From Synergistaceae bacterium (GTDB taxonomy: Bacteria > Synergistota > Synergistia > Synergistales > Aminobacteriaceae), in NCBI GenBank assembly GCA_012523155.1, contig JAAYJB010000266.1:1-11647 (forward strand): 11,647 nucleotides of DNA. The letters run 5' to 3'. The notes under the pieces are model-generated. The model saw only the letters and a list, made by a program, of their open reading frames with translations. It made no database searches and was not told where the DNA came from. Shown in pieces: positions 5,811-11,647 of the stretch (positions are counted from its first letter, which is position 1; every line of letters starts with the position of its first letter). The position numbers and the translations under genes were made by a program.

Positions 5811-5900
5811 CTCTATGCTCCCTGTCGGGCGTAGTATATAGTTTTTCCGTGGATGCTGTATTATAAAAAAGCATTACAGGCGAAACGAAAGGAAAAAGCA

Positions 5901-8900
5901 ATGACGCGAATCGGAAAAAAACTCATTCTGGTCCTGGCAGCCTTTTCTGTCCTGTTGGGTGTTCCCGCATTTGTTCTGTTTTCCGGATACGACGCCGGCA
6001 CAGGTTTTTTTCATTCAGCCCTTCTGGAAACCATGAGCAGCCTCAACGGATGGAGCATTTCCGCGGAGACGGTATCAGGAAACCCTGTGGTCGGCTACTC
6101 GGCTGAGAACGTTCGGCTCTCCTTTGAAAAAGAAGAAATGGCCCGTGCGGAAAGCCTGACAGTGGAACTTTCTCTTCTTTCCCTGCTCAGGGGAAGCGTA
6201 AAGGTGGACAAGCTGTCACTGAACCGGGCATCCGTTGCCACTGACAGGCTTTTCTCGGCTGTCCGCAGGACCGACCTCCCTGAATCGTCCGGAGGAATGC
6301 CCTTTCTGCCGGTGGTAGTGTTCTCTCCCGTGGAGCTCATCACACCCCTCGGAACTCTCTCTCTTGATCTGTTGAGGCTTTCACCCGGCAAGGGAACGGC
6401 AACGATCGAGGGGAGAGGGAATTTTCTCGGCACCAAGGTGGAGATCGGAGGCTCACTGGCAGCTGACAGTGTTGTCTATCTTACGGGCGGGTTCCTGAAA
6501 GCGGGGAGTACGGTTGTTTCATTGTCCGGCGAAGTCTCGCCGGAAATTTTCCTCGAAGGAAACGTGAATGATCTTGTGCTGGAAAAAGCCGCAGGTTTTT
6601 TCAACCTCCCATTCACTGCAAAGGGAACAGTAAACTCGACCCTTACCGTCAGCCGTCCCGGAGGGAAACTTCTGGTTTCGGGAGAGGGAGAAATAACCGG
6701 AGGAGACATCTGGGACCTTCTCATGGAAGGAAGGTTCACATGGTCCGCAGACGATGAAAAGGCAACCCTTTCCCCCCTGGATGGACGTGTATTCTCCTCG
6801 CCCGCCGGGGGAAACTTCTCCGTTTTTTTCGCAGAACAACCCTATGCAGAGATAAAACTCGGGCTTAAAGACGTTGATTTCGATGAATGGACACGGTTTT
6901 TCCCCTGGCTTTCATTCGGAAAGGGAAAGCTGTCCTCCCTGAGGACAGATCTTGAAGGTCCCTTCGATCAGCTGAGCGGGCCGGTTTCTTTCTCTTCACA
7001 AGGAAACGTCGTTCTCGAGGGTTTTTCTGTGGCGGACCTGAAGGGGAACGTAGTACTGTCGAAGGGAAACAGCATCGACCTGAACGCAGCGGGAAAATGG
7101 GAGGGTTCTCCCTTTGCGGCGAACGGAAAAGTGCATATTCTGGAGACGGGGAAGACGTCGACGAAAGTATCGGTCAGCTCTGATAAACTCAACCTGAAAT
7201 CAGCCGGGACATCCTTCGCGCCGGGGCTTTCGCTGAGCGGAAACGCCAGGGGAGACCTCCAGCTGGAATATCCCCCGGAGGGCAAAATGACCCTGGCCGG
7301 GAAGCTTTCAACTCAGAAATTTTCTATCTGGGGAGTACAGCCCGAAAACCTCTCCCTTTCGTTTTCGGGCACTGCTGAAACCATAGCGGTCTCTGCATTT
7401 TCCATGTCCCTCCCAGGAGGAGGGACACTTTCCGGGGAAGGGGGACTGAGCGGCCTTACGGGGAAAACGCCGAAAATTTCCCTTGACGGCGAGGGAAAAA
7501 ACATCAGGTGGTCTTTCGTGGAATCCCTGGCTGACGGGGAAAAACCCCTTGGAGCAGAGGGGCTTTTCGATTTGAAATGGTCAGTGAAGTCTCCCCTGGC
7601 ATCGCCTGCAGCGGAGTTCGACCTCAGGGGCCGGAACACCGACCTTTCGAAGACACTTCCGCTGAGAAACATTTCATTCAGGGGAAAGATTTCCGGCAAC
7701 GACCTTGTGCTCTCGGGGGGCAGCGCTGACCTTTGGGGCGGAAAAACCGTCTTTTCGGGAAAAACGTCTTTCGGAGCAAGTCCCTCCATTATCGTCAAGG
7801 GAACCTTCACCGGGCTTTCGCTGAAACAGGCCGCTCCGCAGCTGGACCTTGCGGCCGGCAAGGCGTCCGGAACCCTATCGGGAGAGTTTTCCCTTTCTGG
7901 AAAAACCCGGTCTCCCGTGCTGTCGCTTTCCGCGAAGGGATCGCCGGATCTTTCAGTGGAGGGTGTCTCCGTCAGCGCCTTCAGCGGAAAAGCGGAGGGA
8001 AACCTGCCGAAACTCCGCGTCTCGGCTTCTGCGAAGGTTTTCGACTCGCCGGTTTCCGCCGGGGGTACTATAGAAACGGGAGGCGGAGGAAAAACCGATA
8101 TTTCAGTATCTTTTGGAAAGATCGATCTCCGGAAACTCTCTGAAGCCTTTTTCTCCGGGGCAGGCCTTGGGGGAACCATGGACGGGAAACTTGCCCTGGT
8201 GAAAAGCGGAAAAGGGAAACTCTCAGCTGTTTTCACGGGTACGTCTCCCATGGTAACATTCCATGGTATGCTGGTTGAGAAGGTAAAGGCTTCGCTGAAG
8301 CCTGACGGCAAAGACGCTTTCTCTATTGACGCCGAGGGTACCCTCGGAAAAAGCACCGTATCGGTTGCCGGAAAGCTTGCCTTTACCAGGTCGGGTACGG
8401 AGATTTCCCTTCGCAACAGTAAAAAGATCGATATCGCCGCGACTGCTGTCGGGCTTTCGAGCCAGGCGGCAGGGAACTTTACGGGCAAGGCCGATTTTGA
8501 TGCGAAAGGGGTAATCAGTGAAAAGGACTATTCCTGGACAGGAAAAATAACATCCCCCCTTCTCGGTTTCTACAGGACCGAAGCGAAGGATGTCACTGTT
8601 CCCTTCACCTGGAAGAACGGTGCCGTCGAGATCAGGAACGGCAAGGCGAATTATTACGGTGGCGCGACGGCATTCTCCGGAAAGGTCGACCCGAAGACAA
8701 TGCGGTGGGAAGGAAACCTCACCGTAAAGGGCATGGACATGGAAGGAGCCACGAAACGGCTTCTCGGCGGGCAGGGAAAGGTTGCGGGCAAAGCCGATCT
8801 CACGGCCAGGGGAACGGGCACCGGGGGAATGATCGGCATGGTTTTCGGAAGCGGGCAGCTTTCAGCAAAAGAAGGAAGCGTCTCCGGATTCAGCGCCCTC

Positions 8901-9497
8901 AAATCGGTGTCGGACTCGGGAGAGATCAGGTTCAACTCCATCCTTGCCAGTTTCAACCTTGACGGGAGAAATATCTTCCTCATGCCGGGCAGCAGGGTCT
9001 CCGCCCCCGTGGGGGACAAAATCTACCGCTATTTCTCCGCAAGCGGGTCACTTGGGTGGAACGACTCGCCCCTTGACCTGAAGTGCATGGGAGACATCAA
9101 CGTCCGTGCGCTCAATGCCTTTCTCGGGGCACTGCAAGGCATACTCGCGGTGGACGGGAATCCTCTCACCGACCCGGCATTTCTGCAGAATTTTCTTTCC
9201 GGGCTCCTGGGGGGAATGTCCGTAAAAGATTTCCGTGAGACATCATTCAACGTGAAAGGAACGTGGGATTCTCCGCTCCTGACAGACATCAAGGTGACCT
9301 CCAATACACCTGCGGCTTCCTTTTCAAGGCCCAACGGCTCTTCGGGCAAAGATGAGACAAAGATCAAGATCACCCTGGAAATTCCCACGGGAGAGGGAAA
9401 AGATACTTCGCCCAGCACCGAGGATCAGATGAAGAAACAGCTTCTTGAGAATATAATGAAACAGATCATCAGACCGGGGGAATCTTCCCAGGAATGA
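5901..9497 (+). CDS. Large AsmA/TamB-like envelope protein
   Basis: A protein of about 1,198 residues with one N-terminal membrane anchor (about 8-27, LILVLAAFSVLLGVPAFVLF) and then an almost uninterrupted run of glycine-, serine- and strand-rich sequence, as in AsmA, TamB and YhdP. These proteins form long beta-groove rods across the periplasm and are thought to carry phospholipids to the outer membrane. The start of the soluble part (GWSISAETVSGNPVVGYS, about 51-68) and the C-terminal section ending with VKDFRETSFNVKGTWDSPLL fit AsmA-family terminal regions. I chose ATG 5901 because AAAGGA precedes it by seven bases and the anchor begins directly; an ATG at 5853 in frame has no ribosome site. 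A short amphipathic tail closes the protein. The exact subfamily is uncertain. The LpxH-like gene follows 52 bases later. Confidence 0.85.
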   Translation: MTRIGKKLILVLAAFSVLLGVPAFVLFSGYDAGTGFFHSALLETMSSLNGWSISAETVSGNPVVGYSAENVRLSFEKEEMARAESLTVELSLLSLLRGSVKVDKLSLNRASVATDRLFSAVRRTDLPESSGGMPFLPVVVFSPVELITPLGTLSLDLLRLSPGKGTATIEGRGNFLGTKVEIGGSLAADSVVYLTGGFLKAGSTVVSLSGEVSPEIFLEGNVNDLVLEKAAGFFNLPFTAKGTVNSTLTVSRPGGKLLVSGEGEITGGDIWDLLMEGRFTWSADDEKATLSPLDGRVFSSPAGGNFSVFFAEQPYAEIKLGLKDVDFDEWTRFFPWLSFGKGKLSSLRTDLEGPFDQLSGPVSFSSQGNVVLEGFSVADLKGNVVLSKGNSIDLNAAGKWEGSPFAANGKVHILETGKTSTKVSVSSDKLNLKSAGTSFAPGLSLSGNARGDLQLEYPPEGKMTLAGKLSTQKFSIWGVQPENLSLSFSGTAETIAVSAFSMSLPGGGTLSGEGGLSGLTGKTPKISLDGEGKNIRWSFVESLADGEKPLGAEGLFDLKWSVKSPLASPAAEFDLRGRNTDLSKTLPLRNISFRGKISGNDLVLSGGSADLWGGKTVFSGKTSFGASPSIIVKGTFTGLSLKQAAPQLDLAAGKASGTLSGEFSLSGKTRSPVLSLSAKGSPDLSVEGVSVSAFSGKAEGNLPKLRVSASAKVFDSPVSAGGTIETGGGGKTDISVSFGKIDLRKLSEAFFSGAGLGGTMDGKLALVKSGKGKLSAVFTGTSPMVTFHGMLVEKVKASLKPDGKDAFSIDAEGTLGKSTVSVAGKLAFTRSGTEISLRNSKKIDIAATAVGLSSQAAGNFTGKADFDAKGVISEKDYSWTGKITSPLLGFYRTEAKDVTVPFTWKNGAVEIRNGKANYYGGATAFSGKVDPKTMRWEGNLTVKGMDMEGATKRLLGGQGKVAGKADLTARGTGTGGMIGMVFGSGQLSAKEGSVSGFSALKSVSDSGEIRFNSILASFNLDGRNIFLMPGSRVSAPVGDKIYRYFSASGSLGWNDSPLDLKCMGDINVRALNAFLGALQGILAVDGNPLTDPAFLQNFLSGLLGGMSVKDFRETSFNVKGTWDSPLLTDIKVTSNTPAASFSRPNGSSGKDETKIKITLEIPTGEGKDTSPSTEDQMKKQLLENIMKQIIRPGESSQE

Positions 9498-9520
9498 AAA
9501 CAGTGCAAAGGGGATCGAAT

Positions 9521-9553
9521 ATGGAAAATAAAAGCATGGGGCAGACTCAATGA
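9521..9553 (+). CDS. Putative 10-codon coupling ORF before the LpxH-like gene
   Basis: ATG at 9521, with AAAGGGGA seven bases upstream, encodes MENKSMGQTQ and ends in TGA that overlaps the next gene's ATG (ATGA at 9550-9553). The best ribosome site in this gap serves this mini-ORF; the phosphoesterase's own ATG has no good site (only GGGGCAG, ten bases away). The mini-ORF may therefore deliver ribosomes to the phosphoesterase. It is too short for any homology test. Confidence 0.4.
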   Translation: MENKSMGQTQ

Positions 9554-10353
9554 ATTCCTTCCGCTACAGGACCGTTTTTCTCTCGGACCTTCACCTGGGA
9601 ACACCATGGTGCAAGGTGAAAAGCCTGGTCCGTTTTCTTTCTTCCCTCGAGTGCGAAAAACTGTATCTTGTCGGGGACATAATCGACGGCTGGAAGCTGG
9701 CCCGGAGGCCTGAATGGCCCTCATCCCATTCATCCGTCATACGGTCCATCCTCTCCATTGCGGGCAGGACTCCAGTTACATATATCCCGGGAAACCACGA
9801 TGAATTCATGAACGAGTTCGACGGCAGGTCGTTCTGCGGTGTGAAAGTCTGTAAGGAGGCCGTCCATACAGGAGCTGACGGAAGGAAGTATCTCGTGACC
9901 CACGGCCACGAGTTTGATGCCGTCATGCAGCACGGCAGATGGCTTGCCTGGCTGGGTGACAGGGCTTACGATATTACCCTGCGGCTGAACTCGGGGATCA
10001 ATGTAATCCGCTCCGCAGCGGGCTTTGAAGAATGGTCCCTGGCCGCCTTCCTCAAAAGGAAGGTAAAAAATGCCGTGAAGTTTTTCAGCCGCTACGAGAC
10101 CCGCATCGCGCAGTCTGTAAGGAAGAGCGGTGCAGAGGGGATCATCTGCGGTCACATCCATAACCCCGCCGCCAGGGCGTTTCAGGGTATATGTTACTTC
10201 AACTGCGGAGACTGGATCGATCACTGCTCAGTCCTTGTGGAACACAAAAACGGCGCAATGGAGATCATCAAGGGGTTCGACAAAATGATTCCCGCGCCCG
10301 CATTTCCGGCATTCAGGGGAAGTCAGTCCGGAGCCGCCCCGGCTGCGGACTGA
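9550..10353 (+). CDS. UDP-2,3-diacylglucosamine diphosphatase-family metallophosphoesterase (LpxH-like)
   Basis: A 267-residue calcineurin-like phosphoesterase of the LpxH/COG2908 group. LpxH removes UMP from UDP-2,3-diacylglucosamine in lipid A synthesis on the cytoplasmic side of the inner membrane. All metal-site motifs are present: DLH (D13, H15), GDIIDGW (D43), GNHDEF (N82, H83), H118 in HGHEFD, and GHIH (H202, H204). WSLAAFLKRKVKNAVKF (162-178) is a basic, amphipathic stretch of the kind used for membrane contact. Relatives with this pattern (IPGNHDEF, YLVGDIIDGW) belong to a branch related to, but not identical with, classical LpxH, so lipid A synthesis is likely but unproven; I therefore give no symbol. 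It follows the AsmA-like gene, consistent with an outer-membrane lipid theme, and may be translated through the 10-codon ORF before it. Confidence 0.88.
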   Translation: MNSFRYRTVFLSDLHLGTPWCKVKSLVRFLSSLECEKLYLVGDIIDGWKLARRPEWPSSHSSVIRSILSIAGRTPVTYIPGNHDEFMNEFDGRSFCGVKVCKEAVHTGADGRKYLVTHGHEFDAVMQHGRWLAWLGDRAYDITLRLNSGINVIRSAAGFEEWSLAAFLKRKVKNAVKFFSRYETRIAQSVRKSGAEGIICGHIHNPAARAFQGICYFNCGDWIDHCSVLVEHKNGAMEIIKGFDKMIPAPAFPAFRGSQSGAAPAAD

Positions 10354-10357
10354 CTTC
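10319..10357. terminator. Long hairpin covering two convergent stop codons
   Basis: GAAGTCAGTCCG (10319-10330) pairs perfectly with CGGACTGACTTC (10346-10357); inside, after one G/G mismatch, AGCCG (10332-10336) pairs with CGGCT (10340-10344) around a CCC loop. The structure contains the phosphoesterase stop at 10351-10353 and runs into the adaptor gene's stop codon (10356-10358). It is ideally placed as a bidirectional terminator, although only a weak T-rich stretch follows on the plus side and none on the minus side, so release may need Rho or the hairpin may mainly protect mRNA 3' ends. Confidence 0.5.
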
Positions 10358-11582
10358 ATTTCACTGCGACCTGCACCCCGTCGCTTATTTCCGCCGAAGG
10401 ATGGAGGATCACATGTTCTCCCTCCGTAAGACCATCGAGCACCTCGGCACGGATCCCGTCGTTCTGCCCGATACTGATCCTCCGTGAAACGGCTTTTCCT
10501 TCCGCCGCGATAAAGACCGTCCAGTCTCCGCCCCTTCTGAACAGTGCACTCATGGGTACCAGGAGGGCTTTTTCGCTCCTCCTGACGATTATCCTGACCT
10601 CTATCCTGTACCTGTCGCCGAGGCGGTACTCCCGGGGAACAGGGTCCAGGAAATCGATCCTCGCCCTGACCCGCTGCTCTTCGACCCCGAGGGCTGAAAT
10701 TTTAGTGAATCCGCTCCGTTCCACCAGCGATACCCGCCCTGCCAGGGGAACATCACCTCCCCAGCCGGTGATCCGCACCTCCGATCCCGGCATGACGACA
10801 GCGGCATCCACGGAGAAAAGATCCACTTCACCTTCCAGGTCTTCAGGATCACCCACTTCAAGGATAGGGGTTCCCGCGGGAAGGGTCCGGGCACTCTCTT
10901 CAAATACGTTCAGCACAAATCCGTCCACGGGGGAGAGGATCCGGATCTCCTTCGAAGAGGATTCTGATGAACCCTGGACCAGGGCTGACCGGGCCTGTTC
11001 GGCCTCGAATTCGGCCATCTTCAGGGAAAATCCGGCAGATTTTACAACTTTTGACATTGACTGCATCCCGTTCCGGGCAATATCCCATTCCTGCCTGGCG
11101 ATCCCCCCTGAAGGGAGAAGCCTGTCAAGCCGTTCAAACTGTATTCGTGCAAGCTTGTAATCTTGCTCTGCCCGCTCCAGTTCACTCCGGCGGAGGGATA
11201 TAGCCGCTTCCGCGGCTTTCAGCCGTGCCTCTCCCTCGGCGACCGCACGTGATGAAAGGAGACCGGCAGGCTCTCCCTTCATCACGGCCAGCACTGTACT
11301 GCCGGCAGATACGGCATCCCCGGGACGAAGGGCGACCCTGTTGAGAAAACCGCCCGCAGGGGAGGAGACGATGTACCTGTGACGGATCTTTGTTTTTCCC
11401 TCCTCTACGACAGATACTTCAAAAAGCCCCCTTGATATTTTCTCCGTCTCCACCCGAACCGGCTCAGGCCAGAGAGATACAACCGCAGCGGCAAGAACGA
11501 GGAGGGAGATGATGAGGAAGACCACCCTGCGCAGCATCCTCCGTATTTTCGCGTTGTTTCTGCCTGAAGTGTTGGGACTCAT
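10356..11582 (-). CDS. HlyD-type periplasmic adaptor (membrane fusion) protein of an efflux/ABC transporter
   Basis: A 408-residue adaptor that would link an inner-membrane transporter to an outer-membrane channel. Seen in order: a short basic cytoplasmic end, one membrane helix (about 17-38), the first half of the lipoyl-like domain (about 68-101, IVSSPAGGFLNRVALRPGDA), a helical coiled-coil hairpin (about 108-205, rich in A, E, L, R), the second lipoyl half (211-245, ILSPVDGFVLNVF), a beta-barrel domain (247-335) containing FTKISALGVEEQRVRARID, and a membrane-proximal C-terminal domain (340-408). The ATG at 11582 has GGAGG nine bases upstream. The upstream gene stops 14 bases away and is most likely a transporter component, so the two form one leftward unit. 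The cargo is unknown; MacA-like and DevB-like systems are the closest general models. Confidence 0.9.
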   Translation of the reverse strand: MSPNTSGRNNAKIRRMLRRVVFLIISLLVLAAAVVSLWPEPVRVETEKISRGLFEVSVVEEGKTKIRHRYIVSSPAGGFLNRVALRPGDAVSAGSTVLAVMKGEPAGLLSSRAVAEGEARLKAAEAAISLRRSELERAEQDYKLARIQFERLDRLLPSGGIARQEWDIARNGMQSMSKVVKSAGFSLKMAEFEAEQARSALVQGSSESSSKEIRILSPVDGFVLNVFEESARTLPAGTPILEVGDPEDLEGEVDLFSVDAAVVMPGSEVRITGWGGDVPLAGRVSLVERSGFTKISALGVEEQRVRARIDFLDPVPREYRLGDRYRIEVRIIVRRSEKALLVPMSALFRRGGDWTVFIAAEGKAVSRRISIGQNDGIRAEVLDGLTEGEHVILHPSAEISDGVQVAVK

Positions 11583-11596
11583 GGGCGATTCCTCCT

Positions 11597-11647
11597 TTAT
11601 TCCCCTGATTTCAGCACGGCGAGCAGGTCAAGGGATGAGACCTTCCG
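11597..11647 (-). CDS. C-terminal end of a gene upstream of the adaptor, possibly an ABC permease
   Basis: The last 16 codons (RKVSSLDLLAVLKSGE) and TAA stop of a leftward gene enter from the right edge in an open frame. The ribosome site of the adaptor gene begins within a few bases of this stop, so both are co-transcribed. The pattern of a short basic segment followed by SLDLLAVLKSGE resembles the end of FtsX/MacB-type permeases (which commonly end like DPVEALR plus a few residues), and such permeases are usual partners of this adaptor class. With 16 residues the family cannot be established. Confidence 0.55.
   Translation of the reverse strand, partial: RKVSSLDLLAVLKSGE

Larger units (their letters stand above)
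5630..5815. other. oriC: Candidate chromosomal replication origin (oriC)
   Basis: The gap between the nuclease and the AsmA-like gene (5585-5900) contains no gene. Instead it has at least five near-consensus DnaA boxes, all in the same orientation, between 5635 and 5740, then a short GC block (GGCCGCC, 5751-5757), then an AT-rich stretch with a 13-mer like those unwound in E. coli oriC. Established knowledge supports the reading: origins are commonly found near rsmG-parA-parB and parS, and transcription here switches from leftward to rightward. No dnaA gene is present, so DnaA-gene linkage cannot be used. The exact borders are approximate, and DnaA boxes could instead serve as a DnaA-regulated promoter or titration site. 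Confidence 0.8.

Noticed and set aside
5836..5864. Promoter for the AsmA-like gene using TATTAT at 5859
   Set aside because: The -10-like hexamer is reasonable but no acceptable -35 stands 16-18 bases upstream.
5853..5900. Upstream ATG for the AsmA-like gene
   Set aside because: It lacks a Shine-Dalgarno sequence and would add a polar lysine-rich extension before the anchor; ATG 5901 has AAAGGA at normal distance.
7313..8488. 391-codon minus-strand frame opposite the AsmA-like gene
   Set aside because: It is an antisense shadow: proline- and serine-rich sequence mirroring the Gly/Ser-rich codons of the real gene, with no ribosome site or domain.

Overview
The window looks like the replication-origin region of a diderm (Gram-negative-type) bacterium. 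It carries a complete ParABS partition set (parA, parB and a perfect parS site), the 16S rRNA methyltransferase gene rsmG, and an intergenic cluster of DnaA boxes beside an AT-rich 13-mer, which I read as a candidate chromosomal oriC. A giant AsmA/TamB-like envelope protein, an LpxH-type metallophosphoesterase and a periplasmic adaptor protein point to an organism with an outer membrane. The gene mix, moderate-to-high GC and frequent TTG/GTG starts would suit Synergistota, but that assignment is inference from general gene content, not from a marker gene.

Left part (1-937): the 5' end of an unidentified gene leaves the window on the minus strand, followed by almost 900 bases of AT-richer DNA with no convincing gene. 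Next comes a tightly packed minus-strand operon (4671 down to 938): rsmG, parA, parB, an AtpZ-like two-helix membrane protein, a HIT-domain nucleotide hydrolase/phosphorylase and a YigZ/IMPACT-family protein. Most neighbours overlap or are separated by only a few bases, and three of the six genes start with TTG or GTG. A perfect parS palindrome lies between the AtpZ-like gene and the HIT gene.

Centre (4672-5900): a short region with a small leader-type ORF, a secreted thermonuclease-like (SNase) gene with an unassigned C-terminal domain, then about 300 bases without a gene holding the oriC candidate. Around this point coding direction switches from mostly leftward to mostly rightward, as expected for leading-strand coding either side of an origin.

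Right part (5901-11647): an AsmA-like protein of about 1,198 residues and an LpxH-family metallophosphoesterase form a rightward pair that probably serves outer-membrane lipid metabolism or transport. They meet, tail to tail and with only two bases between the stop codons, a leftward HlyD-type periplasmic adaptor gene preceded by the last 16 codons of another gene, probably its transporter partner. A long hairpin covers both stop codons. No rRNA, tRNA, CRISPR array or insertion sequence was recognised.
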